In this document: in pieces, positions 7,474 to 13,688 of the stretch
How positions within the stretch are numbered: position 1 is the stretch's first letter
How the letters are laid out: each line of letters begins with the position of its first letter
Source: Candidatus Caldatribacterium californiense OP9-cSCG
GTDB taxonomy: Bacteria > Atribacterota > Atribacteria > Atribacterales > Caldatribacteriaceae
Length of the DNA stretch: 32,408 bases
Assembly: GCA_000353875.1 (NCBI GenBank)
Contig: APKF01000069.1
Span: 1 to 32,408 of the forward strand
Direction of reading: 5' to 3'
Position numbers and translations under genes: made by a program
The notes under the pieces: generated by a model
Databases searched by the model: none
The model's input: only the letters and a program-made list of their open reading frames with translations
What the model was told of the DNA's origin: nothing

Positions 7474-8751
7474 ATGGTCGAGAAAGCAAAAGTAGACAGG
7501 GAAATCACCAGGATGGTGGTGAGCCACCCCGTTATCGCCTCGGTGTTGTTGAAACTCCGGGTTGAAATAAGGCCAGAAGAGGAGATGCTGTACCCAGCAG
7601 CAGTGGACCTGGAGAACAGAATCCTTTTCATTCGGGAAGACCTGGAGAAGATGAGGTTCCCACTGTCGTCGATTCTTGCTCACGAGGCGATGCATATTCT
7701 CAACGGGACATTGCTCCGAAGGGAGAGCCGGGATGTGATTCTATGGAACTACGCCACAGACCTTGAGATCAACTGGATGCTGAAGGATATGGGGTTTGGC
7801 GTGAGCGAGGGTCTGTACAGCGAGAGGTTCCACAACATGCACGCAGAGGAAATCTACGAACATTTGAAACGTGCAGTTGACTGGGAAGCGAAACAAATCA
7901 TTCGGAAGATTGTAAGACTGACAGAAGAGGTCAGCCGGGGAGTCAACCAGAGAGATAAAGGGAGAAGGGATTTCGAGGAGAAAGTTGAGCAATTGAGGGA
8001 GTTTCATAGGAAGCTGAGACAGAAGTTCAAACTACCGGAAAACGGAGAGATGACCCCTGATCCAGACGCGAGGAATGAGGAGACCAGGGCGATCGCCAGG
8101 CAGTTCATCAGTGACGTGGTCATCTCGGCATGGCAGCTTGTGCAAGCAGGTATTGGAACTATGCCCGGGGGTTGGGAACGGATTGTACAAAAGTTCTCCG
8201 AGAGCCGGATTCGCTGGCAGGATCTCCTGGAAGGGACGATAGTCGAGGCTATTGCTGCGGATTACAGTTACCGGAGGCCATATAAGCCGATGCTCCTCTA
8301 CTGCGATGTATACACGCCATCGCTCAACGAACAGTTTTACCGGTACCATGGGACGGTTTTCGTTATCGTGGATACTTCCGGGAGTATCTCGCAGGAGAAC
8401 CTCAGTTATTTCCTTGCTGAAGTACAGGAAATCCTCAAGCAGTACCGGGTGGTGTTCATCGCCTGTGATGCCGATGTCCAGGCGGTGGTGGAGGATGGGG
8501 ATATCGAGAAAATCCTGAAGAATGTCAGGGGAGGTGGTGGGACTGTTTTTGCGCCGGCGTTCAAGTGGATTGAAGAGCATGCCTCTGACGAGTATGCACC
8601 GGTCGTTCTCATGACCGATGGGGACAATGCAGACGAGTACATTCCAAGGCCTTCTAACATGACGAAGCTCATCGTGTTGACGACTGGAAAATCGCCTGAG
8701 GGTATTGAGGCGGATTACGTCATAAGGGTTTCGAGAGAAGAGGAGGAATGA
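7474..8751 (+). CDS. Metallopeptidase-like / VWA domain protein (DUF2201 family)
   Basis: This 425-residue partner of the MoxR ATPase has two recognisable parts. The N-terminal region holds HEAMH (H70, E71, H74) inside a helix, the zinc motif of the putative metallopeptidase domain that heads DUF2201 proteins. A charged helical middle (about 130-200) follows. The C-terminal VWA-like domain has the metal-ion-dependent adhesion motif DTSGS (300-304) and a later MTDGD (380-384), which complete the MIDAS site. Start is ATG 7474. MoxR-DUF2201 pairs are widespread and occur in conflict and mobile-element contexts as well as metabolism; the role here is unknown. Confidence 0.85.
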   Translation: MVEKAKVDREITRMVVSHPVIASVLLKLRVEIRPEEEMLYPAAVDLENRILFIREDLEKMRFPLSSILAHEAMHILNGTLLRRESRDVILWNYATDLEINWMLKDMGFGVSEGLYSERFHNMHAEEIYEHLKRAVDWEAKQIIRKIVRLTEEVSRGVNQRDKGRRDFEEKVEQLREFHRKLRQKFKLPENGEMTPDPDARNEETRAIARQFISDVVISAWQLVQAGIGTMPGGWERIVQKFSESRIRWQDLLEGTIVEAIAADYSYRRPYKPMLLYCDVYTPSLNEQFYRYHGTVFVIVDTSGSISQENLSYFLAEVQEILKQYRVVFIACDADVQAVVEDGDIEKILKNVRGGGGTVFAPAFKWIEEHASDEYAPVVLMTDGDNADEYIPRPSNMTKLIVLTTGKSPEGIEADYVIRVSREEEE

Positions 8752-8791
8752 GGAATTTCGAGATGATGCCATCGCCGGCGCCGTCTCGGGA

Positions 8792-8989
8792 GTGCTTTCC
8801 GGGGGTGAAGAGGTGTACGTCGAGAGGGTAGAACTCGAAGAGATTTTGAGGGTCGAACTGGTGAACAACCACGCGGTTGTGGCGTGCAAAAAGGATGGTA
8901 ATTATGCGCTGGGATTTTTCCTGGGAATTTTTTTCTCTTGTGGTTCCGCCAGACTCCAGGTATTCGGTGTGCAGGGTTCCGGTTCTTGA
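8792..8989 (+). pseudogene. Coding-like stretch, possible 5' part of a frameshifted gene
   Basis: A 65-codon frame opens at GTG 8792 and stays coding-like (acidic, valine-rich, ending in a GFFLGIFF segment) until it meets the T7 tract at 8928-8934. Coding-like codons also extend upstream of the GTG back to about 8750. No good ribosome-binding site precedes the GTG. After the T tract this frame turns cysteine- and serine-rich and stops at 8989, while the frame of the next ORF becomes the better one. The simplest reading is that this is the front of a gene continued in the +1 frame, with one extra T in the tract. It could also be non-coding overlap. Confidence 0.35.
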
Positions 8990-9413
8990 GGGTAGCTCAG
9001 AGGCGCGGGAAATCAAAAGGAGTATCATTGTGAAGGTGGACACCACCAGAGAAAAGCTCAAAAACCTTAAGGACGCAATGGTCGAGCTTGATCAGCGTGT
9101 TTCATGTATCCACATCGAGGAGTTCGACGGGTTCATAAACGCTCTCTACGGAGTCTTTTCCAGGTATTTTCCGCAGGCAGAGGTCGTCGGCCCGCCGGTT
9201 AAGGCAATAGATGTCTTCGAGCTGGACAAGGAAGAACTTTGCTTCTTTATCATGGAAAAGGGCGGGTTTATGGACACAGCGGGGAAGGAATTCCTGAGAG
9301 AACGGGAACGAATCATTGGAGAACTTGAAAAACAGTTTTCATGGTTCGTCCTCATGCCAAAAAACCTGGAGATCCGGCATCGTACAGTTTGGGTGAGGTT
9401 ATGGGCTGCCTGA
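8904..9413 (+). CDS. Hypothetical protein (orphan, alpha/beta)
   Basis: This ORF of about 169 residues starts at ATG 8904 with AAGGAT a few bases upstream; longer in-frame starts at 8877 would lack a ribosome-binding site. The core (about 40-150) has alternating strands and charged helices, with hydrophobic pairs such as IDVFEL and LCFFIM and a glutamate/arginine-rich helix before residue 140. No family is recognised. The last 15 residues change character, becoming basic and tryptophan-rich, while the +2 frame becomes coding-like at about 9365, so the true protein may continue into the next ORF after a frameshift. Confidence 0.5.
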   Translation: MRWDFSWEFFSLVVPPDSRYSVCRVPVLEGSSEAREIKRSIIVKVDTTREKLKNLKDAMVELDQRVSCIHIEEFDGFINALYGVFSRYFPQAEVVGPPVKAIDVFELDKEELCFFIMEKGGFMDTAGKEFLRERERIIGELEKQFSWFVLMPKNLEIRHRTVWVRLWAA

Positions 9414-9748
9414 CTTTAGGGGTTGTCAGCGGAAGTTCAGGGGATCAACTCTGTTATAAGCCATGCTTTTACGTCTCCATTTTCATGAGGGGCAGGAGGA
9501 AACTCAACCGGAAGAAGCTGAAGTGGTTTGAAAGGGCTATGGGAGAGGTGAATGGCGTAGCGTTCTATCCGGCAAATGGGCCTATCACGGAGCTGGGTGT
9601 GAGTATCGAGCCACCGTACGAGACAAGGGAAGTGGAGCGGTGGCTGAGGTATGGGCTGTTTAGGCTGAGTCCGGATGCTTACCGGAGAAGCATTTTACAA
9701 GACGATAGCCTGGCCTGTGAGTGGACCCTCATGGAGCTATCGATATAG
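9401..9748 (+). CDS. Hypothetical protein, possibly the 3' continuation of the preceding ORF
   Basis: This 115-residue ORF opens at ATG 9401, overlapping the previous stop by 13 bases. It holds a basic helix (RGRRKLNRKKLKWFER, about 29-44), then an alpha/beta stretch ending shortly after ACEW. No family is recognised. The frame is already coding-like about 35 bases upstream of the ATG (PASYSLGEV), where the preceding ORF deteriorates. Either the two are translationally coupled separate genes or one gene broken by an indel near 9365-9375. Confidence 0.45.
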   Translation: MGCLTLGVVSGSSGDQLCYKPCFYVSIFMRGRRKLNRKKLKWFERAMGEVNGVAFYPANGPITELGVSIEPPYETREVERWLRYGLFRLSPDAYRRSILQDDSLACEWTLMELSI

Positions 9749-9758
9749 GGAGAAAGGG

Positions 9759-9790
9759 GGTCTGGCCTTCTCTATGGGGGAGGCCAGACC
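9759..9790 (+). repeat. Perfect 10-bp inverted repeat (hairpin) between genes
   Basis: GGTCTGGCCT at 9759-9768 is the exact reverse complement of AGGCCAGACC at 9781-9790, leaving a 12-nt loop. It falls in the 81-bp gap between the stop at 9748 and the GTG at 9830. No T tract follows, so it is not a standard intrinsic terminator. A processing, attenuation or protein-binding role is possible. Confidence 0.7.
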
Positions 9791-9829
9791 AGAAGGGTAC
9801 ATTAATCTTCCTTTCATTTCAGGACCGGG

Positions 9830-10433
9830 GTGTTGCATACGTATATCGGGGGAAGGAGCCGCAAATTAGGAAGGTCGATTCTGACCTTTTCCCTCCCGCC
9901 GATTCTGACCTGTATTGGGAGCACATCGCACTGCCGAGGGATTTGCTATGGGGTAAAGGGAGGGCAGGCATTCCTCACCAGGGCCTTAAAAAATACCAGG
10001 AATCTGATTGCCACCAAAAAGCCGAACTTCGTGGAACGGATGGCGAGGGCAATTGAGAATGCGGTGCGGTTTGGTAAGGTAAGGGCTTTCAGAATCCATG
10101 TGGTACTTCTATAGCCAGGAGTATCTTGAGAAATGGAAGGAAATCGCCAGGAGATTTCCGGGTATTCGCTTCGCGTCCTGGACCAAATCGTGGCAGCTTG
10201 ATTTCTCAAAGCTCCCGGAGAATATGAACGTGTTCTACTCGATTGTGAAGGACACCGCCGTCGTCAATCCCAAGATCAAGCGGTACTGCATCCTGGACGA
10301 AGACGGAGCCTACCTCAACCGGTCGGACGTTTTCGTCTGTCCTTACCCCGACACAAAGGAGGGTGCCTGTGAGCGGTGCTGGGCCTGTTACCGGGACAAC
10401 CCGCCGGAAGTTCTGGTACTTCGCAGACGCTGA
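9830..10433 (+). pseudogene. Gp88-like (phage gene product 88 family) gene, frameshifted
   Basis: Two adjacent frames together spell a protein of the Gp88 family, cysteine-rich proteins of unknown function found in phages and mobile elements. The first part starts at GTG 9830 (AGGA five bases upstream) and contains the family's opening SLPPILTCIGSTSHCRGICY (residues 21-40) and an RNL-then-FVERM helix. It reaches RIHV at codons 88-91 (10091-10102) and hits TAG at 10112. The +1 frame resumes at 10104 with YFYSQEYLEKWKEIARRFPG, the block that in relatives follows SGD. The gene therefore lost about five bases, or gained one, exactly at the conserved RIHVSGDFYS motif. The second part ends with GACERCWACY, another family feature. 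It could be a decayed gene, a sequencing error, or a natural split with re-initiation at ATG 10098. Confidence 0.7.
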
Positions 10434-10494
10434 GCTCCCCGTATCCGGGGGGAGGCTGTGTCTGGAGAGCGCAAAACTCGAGGGGGGTTGAGTC

Positions 10495-10860
10495 TTGAGG
10501 AATTGGAGCTCCAATCAGAAATCGCTTAATTACTCTGAATTTTTCGCCCTGGATGTCCTTGTGGTCATGCGGGGTAACAGGGTGGTGCGGGTGATGGGGA
10601 ACGCTCCGGGGACGAAGGTGGTCATTCTCAATCTTGGCAACAAGAAACACCCACCGAAACTCCAGTATTTCAGCGCCCTTGAGACCAGCTGGGACCCCTT
10701 TGAGATGGAGGCCTATATTGCCGAGTATCTGAAACACACGGGGAGCAGAGAAGAAATCTGGCAGGATGTGGATGTAGAGTCCTTGAGGCGCAAGGCAGAA
10801 GAGCTCCTCAACATGGGACAAAAAGAGGTTACTTTTGGTGAGGAAGACGACATTCTTTAG
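10495..10860 (+). CDS. Hypothetical protein
   Basis: This 121-residue protein starts at TTG 10495, seven bases after an AGGGGGG ribosome-binding site. The N-terminal half is beta-rich with valine and glycine (LDVLVVMRGNRVVRVMG, about 19-35) and a basic GNKKHPPK turn; the C-terminal half is acidic and helical, ending in EEDDIL. No family is recognised. The frame shows no sign of interruption, unlike its upstream neighbours. It precedes the next gene by 10 bp and should be in the same transcript. Confidence 0.6.
   Translation: MRNWSSNQKSLNYSEFFALDVLVVMRGNRVVRVMGNAPGTKVVILNLGNKKHPPKLQYFSALETSWDPFEMEAYIAEYLKHTGSREEIWQDVDVESLRRKAEELLNMGQKEVTFGEEDDIL
10502..10515. promoter_or_regulatory. 14-bp perfect palindrome at the start of a gene
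   Basis: ATTGGAGCTCCAAT is a perfect 14-bp palindrome located at codons 3-8 of the gene that begins at 10495. A dimeric DNA-binding protein could use it as an operator, but it lies inside coding sequence and no second copy was noticed. Chance is a fair alternative. Confidence 0.35.
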
Positions 10861-10870
10861 GAGTGGCGAC

Positions 10871-11737
10871 ATGTCCATTAGACTAACTTTCACCTGGAAG
10901 AACCTCAGGAAGACACGGGCGGTATCTTTCGGGATTGCCCATTACCTCGAGCCCGAAACCTCGCTGATTTTCCACGCCGGCGCACCGGATGTGGAAAACT
11001 CTCTCTACAGCGCCTGGGATTTCCTCGGGGAACAGTCTTTCGAGCCCTTTGGGTACTTCACGGTTGTTCCCGAGATTGGTGCGGAAAAGTTTTTCCCTGG
11101 ATTTCCAAAGGTACTTACCAGTTATCCTGACCGGGTGGACCCCAAAACGATCAGGGTATATTTCCGGAAACTGGCAAGAAAGGGGCTCTTGCGAAGGCGC
11201 ACCACGGGGTTTATGAAAGAGCTCCTCAACTGGTTGTCCGGGTACCTCTTGAAGCTCCAGGTGAGCCTTGTCCGGGCATCCTTTCTTAAGGAGAAGAAAC
11301 TTACCTTTATCGAAAACGACTGGGATTTTCCTTTGCGTCGACTGGAAGGCCTGGAGCACGCTTTAAGCATTATGAAAGCGCTGAGGAAAGGTCCGGCAGG
11401 GACGGCAAGGCCATATGAGCGGTCCTCAGCGTGGGCGAATTACTTTCGCAATCGTTCCGAACTGCGGGAAGAATTCTGGCGGAAGTTCGTGCCACGACCC
11501 GTGTTGCATATTCAGTGCTTCTGCTGTGATGCGACCTTTCGCTTTGAGCCTTCTGAGAATTTCCGCGCTGTGGTGGAGAATTACCTCGAGCATCTCATCG
11601 AGAAGCACTGCCAGGAGGAAGAAGTGCGGTGCCTCCTGAAGTATGGGGAAGAGGTGCTGGTGTACGCTACAGCCAGGGTAATAGCGAGGGAGCTCCTTAA
11701 GCTTCTGGGGTTGCAATGGAAAAAGACTGGTGGATAG
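10871..11737 (+). CDS. Hypothetical protein with a C-terminal zinc-finger-like motif
   Basis: This 288-residue protein starts at ATG 10871 behind GGAG. It is basic, with clustered arginine and lysine (about 99-111, 139-143 and 156-157) and aromatic residues through the first half. Near the C-terminus a CFCCD segment (C216, C218, C219) is followed about 21 residues later by HLIEKHC (H241, H246, C247), a spacing that resembles a C2H2 or C2HC finger. A nucleic-acid-binding role would fit but is inference. No family is recognised. The next gene starts nine bases after its stop. Confidence 0.65.
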   Translation: MSIRLTFTWKNLRKTRAVSFGIAHYLEPETSLIFHAGAPDVENSLYSAWDFLGEQSFEPFGYFTVVPEIGAEKFFPGFPKVLTSYPDRVDPKTIRVYFRKLARKGLLRRRTTGFMKELLNWLSGYLLKLQVSLVRASFLKEKKLTFIENDWDFPLRRLEGLEHALSIMKALRKGPAGTARPYERSSAWANYFRNRSELREEFWRKFVPRPVLHIQCFCCDATFRFEPSENFRAVVENYLEHLIEKHCQEEEVRCLLKYGEEVLVYATARVIARELLKLLGLQWKKTGG

Positions 11738-11746
11738 GAGGTACTG

Positions 11747-12178
11747 GTGCTCGCTGTGGGTATTCTGATTCTTTTTCTTCTTATTATCGCAATCATTTAC
11801 GGGCTGAATGAGGACTATCGTTTCTCGAAAGAGGCAAAAGCTGGTAAGAATAGAGAGATCGACAAGAAGACTCTCGACGAGATAAAAGCTCGGGCTACAG
11901 AGCGCATTACCAGGCTCATCAATCAGGGGAAGTGGCCAGGAATCCGCAAGGTCAGTCAGAAAGTCCCAATTCAGGCACTCGTGCGGCTTGGTTTTTCGTT
12001 CCAATCCATTGAGCCGTATTTTTCGTTCAAACCCCTTGAGTCGTGTTTCTGGATGACCTGTTACGTTCCAGAGGACGAAATTTTCAGTCATATCCGGAAA
12101 CATTCTTTCCCGGAGCTTTTGCCTCTCTGGCGGTATATCTGCACTTGGCGCAGTTCTATGAAACGCGAAAACTCCTGA
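11747..12178 (+). CDS. Membrane-anchored hypothetical protein, probably frameshifted near its 3' end
   Basis: This 143-residue frame starts at GTG 11747 behind AGGAGGT. Residues 1-19 form one strong transmembrane helix (LAVGILILFLLIIAIIYG), followed by a basic, helical cytoplasmic part. Codons 83-100 contain a tandem duplication (FSFQSIEPY then FSFKPLESC). Past about 12108 the frame becomes tryptophan- and arginine-rich and ends at 12178, while another frame carries a natural helical sequence to 12321. The intact protein was probably about 190 residues. No family is recognised. Confidence 0.55.
   Translation: MLAVGILILFLLIIAIIYGLNEDYRFSKEAKAGKNREIDKKTLDEIKARATERITRLINQGKWPGIRKVSQKVPIQALVRLGFSFQSIEPYFSFKPLESCFWMTCYVPEDEIFSHIRKHSFPELLPLWRYICTWRSSMKRENS
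11993..12046 (+). repeat. Imperfect tandem duplication, two 27-bp units
   Basis: Units 11993-12019 and 12020-12046 share TTTTCGTTC, then AA, CC, TTGAG and CGT at matching positions, and encode FSFQSIEPY and FSFKPLESC in frame. The unit length is a multiple of three, so the duplication keeps the reading frame. It may reflect slipped replication or a small structural repeat in the protein. Confidence 0.6.
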
Positions 12179-12321
12179 AGGCTGCCCGAAGGGTCATAAA
12201 GGAGATTGAATTCGAAGAGAAGCGCTGGATCCGTTCTGGTGCTGTTTCCCAGCGCACAAATGAAAAGGAGCGAAAGGAACTGCAGGAAATTGAACGTTTC
12301 CTGAAGTCCCTGCAAAGGTGA
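12043..12321 (+). CDS. Helical continuation of the upstream membrane-anchored protein
   Basis: This 92-codon frame opens at GTG 12043. The portion after about 12108 (AFASLAVYLHLAQFYETRKL, then a lysine/glutamate-rich helix to the end) looks strongly coding, whereas the portion before it overlaps the preceding gene and lacks a ribosome-binding site. It most likely represents the C-terminal part of that gene after a one-base loss near 12108-12118. If it is a separate gene it would need re-initiation within its neighbour. Confidence 0.45.
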   Translation: MFLDDLLRSRGRNFQSYPETFFPGAFASLAVYLHLAQFYETRKLLKAARRVIKEIEFEEKRWIRSGAVSQRTNEKERKELQEIERFLKSLQR

Positions 12322-12395
12322 CGAAAAACCGGGCAGGTGGTGCTGGTGGGCTGGAGGTTTGAATTTCGTTCGTGGTTTTGCTGGGAGGTGCGTTG

Positions 12396-12734
12396 ATGAG
12401 TGTCTACGACCCTTTTGGCCAGGGGTATATGCACGACTGGAGGCTTGAAGAAGCCGTGCGACTGGGGGTCCGGAGGGCTCTCGAAGAGGTGATGCGTCAC
12501 CTTCTGGAACACCAGATGGTGTATCTTGAAAGGGCAATTCGAGAAGGTATTGCTCTCCGGGAGCGCTGGTACGCAGAGGAGGAAATTCAGAAAATCGTTG
12601 AGGAAAGGATAGGAAAAGCGAAGGATGACATTGTGAAAGCCCTTGAAGAAAAGATTGTTCTGCTGGTGAAAGAAAACCAGGAACTCAGAGAGAAACTCCG
12701 AAAGTACGAAGAGGAAAAAAGGGAAGAAGGATAG
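12396..12734 (+). CDS. Small coiled-coil protein
   Basis: This 112-residue protein starts at ATG 12396 with GGGAGGTG about six bases upstream. A short aromatic N-terminus (SVYDPFGQGYMHDWRL) is followed by helices almost throughout. From about residue 60 to the end it is a lysine/glutamate heptad-like coiled coil (KALEEKIVLLVKENQELREK) ending in a charged tail. It is the last plus-strand gene of the accessory island. No family is recognised; scaffold or phage-structural roles are possible but unsupported. Confidence 0.6.
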   Translation: MSVYDPFGQGYMHDWRLEEAVRLGVRRALEEVMRHLLEHQMVYLERAIREGIALRERWYAEEEIQKIVEERIGKAKDDIVKALEEKIVLLVKENQELREKLRKYEEEKREEG

Positions 12735-12771
12735 AAATAGGGCTTAGGGTTGAGGCGGCGTCTGTGGGAGT

Positions 12772-13173
12772 TTACCAGCCTGATGTGTGGGTTGGGTTAC
12801 GTTTCCTCTTCTCCGTGATTTGGTTGCGATTTTTTTCGAGCTCGAGACGTTTCCCCAGTTTGCGCCTCTTTTGCAGTGGCTGGCTCATTGCCGGCTGTGA
12901 AACCTGCTTTGATCCTTCGGCCACTCCCGCGGCGATGGCCTTCTGGATGACGGTGGCGAAGTGGCGGAAGAACTCGGCCATCATCCCGGCTTGCTGCTCC
13001 CCCTGGTCTTGACGGCGCTGTACACGTTATTGGCGGATGGTGCTCTCAGGCTCTGCACCGATTTCGGCATGGGCACTGGTGGCATACATTGCAGCTATCG
13101 ACAGCATGTTCTCCGCATACTTCCTAGTAGCCTCTAAATGTCCCAGGCAGGACAGGGCGCCACCGAGCGACAC
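12772..13173 (-). pseudogene. Relic minus-strand ORF interrupted by one TAA
   Basis: Read leftward, one frame runs from an upstream TAG at 13212-13210 to TAA at 12774-12772 and is broken only by TAA at 13029-13027. A GTG at 13173 could start the first part (48 codons, containing KYAENMLSIAAMYATSAHAE). The second part could start at the double ATG near 12984 (70 codons), with FFRHFATVIQKAIAAGVAEG and then a lysine/arginine-rich tail (KRRKLGKRLELEKNRN). Amino-acid composition on both sides of the stop looks protein-like, which suggests a recently nonsense-disrupted gene of about 134 codons. The family is not recognised. Confidence 0.4.
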
Positions 13174-13234
13174 CCTCTTTGTCTTGAGGTCAGGCCCTTT
13201 TCCATCCCACTATGGTTCGACTACAACTTAGGGT

Positions 13235-13263
13235 GAAATACAGCATTTATGCGGGTTTGTCAA
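13235..13263 (-). promoter_or_regulatory. Sigma-70-type promoter, minus strand
   Basis: On the minus strand TTGACA (13263-13258) is separated by exactly 17 bp from TATTTC (13240-13235). Transcription would begin near 13228 and run into the relic ORF. The -35 box is a full consensus match and the -10 box matches four of six positions. Confidence 0.55.
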
Positions 13264-13270
13264 CCTGAAT

Positions 13271-13318
13271 CTGCAGCGAACCTCTGGTTCCCCCCAAAAC
13301 CCCGGGGGTCCGCTGCAG
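13271..13318. repeat. 12-bp inverted repeat with one wobble pair, 24-nt loop
   Basis: CTGCAGCGAACC (13271-13282) pairs with GGTCCGCTGCAG (13307-13318) at 11 of 12 positions. In a minus-strand transcript the odd position becomes a G-U pair; in a plus-strand transcript it is an A-C mismatch. The loop holds C- and G-runs (13283-13306). It lies eight bases beyond the TTGACA box and about 100 bp after the stop of the last Rnf-operon gene. No T tract follows on either strand. Confidence 0.6.
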
Positions 13319-13415
13319 AGCTGGCAAGTCCTGGCATAGGTAATTTCCTATTCAGGGAACCACTGCAGGGAGAAAATGGTTGCGGTGGTGCCGGACTGTA
13401 GCGGAGTGGATCGTG

Positions 13416-13688
13416 TCACCCCGTCGACACCAGGGCTGACTTCACCTGAACTCCGGGGATACTCCCCAGGCGTCCGGTAAGGGCTCCGAGGGTGTCGGTG
13501 TCGCCATCAACGATGAGGGCAATGACCGAGATGTTCCGTTCCCGGTAAGGAATGCCCATGCGGCCGACGATGACGTCACCGAATTCCCCGAGGATTTCAT
13601 TCACCCGCTCCGCCTGTTTCTCCCGGTCGGTGACGATGATGCCAATAACCCCAACCCTACTTTTCTTTTCCCCTGGCGATGGACACAT
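13416..13688 (-). CDS. TM1266-type iron-only hydrogenase system regulator
   Basis: This 90-residue ACT-like protein matches the TM1266 family (iron-only hydrogenase system putative regulator). The core runs RVGVIGIIVTDRE (about 11-23), then GRMGIPYRERNISVIALIVDG (about 42-62) and a final LGSIPGVQVKSALV. These proteins are nickel-responsive-regulator-like ferredoxin folds usually encoded beside FeFe hydrogenase maturation genes; direct function is not established. It starts at ATG 13688, overlapping the sugar kinase stop by 32 bases, and is the last gene of the long minus-strand operon. No hydrogenase gene lies inside the window. Confidence 0.8.
   Translation of the reverse strand: MCPSPGEKKSRVGVIGIIVTDREKQAERVNEILGEFGDVIVGRMGIPYRERNISVIALIVDGDTDTLGALTGRLGSIPGVQVKSALVSTG

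Larger units (their letters stand above)
12735..13415. other. 681-bp region without an intact gene
   Basis: No intact protein-coding gene was found here on either strand. It holds a minus-strand relic ORF with an internal stop (12772-13173), a well-formed minus-strand sigma-70 promoter (13235-13263) and a 12-bp inverted repeat (13271-13318). The remaining 13319-13415, downstream of the Rnf operon's last gene, shows no recognisable terminator with a T tract. Confidence 0.6.

Noticed and set aside
9721-10056. Open frame of 111 codons overlapping the Gp88-like gene
   Set aside because: The other frame carries the recognisable cysteine motif of the Gp88 family, so this one is a shadow.
10435-10454. 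CTCCCC...GGGGAG hairpin after the Gp88-like gene
   Set aside because: Six-bp stem with no T tract and an unequal G run; likely chance in GC-rich sequence.
12764-13012. Plus-strand ORF of 82 codons
   Set aside because: Phenylalanine/serine-rich composition and antisense to the more protein-like minus-strand frame.
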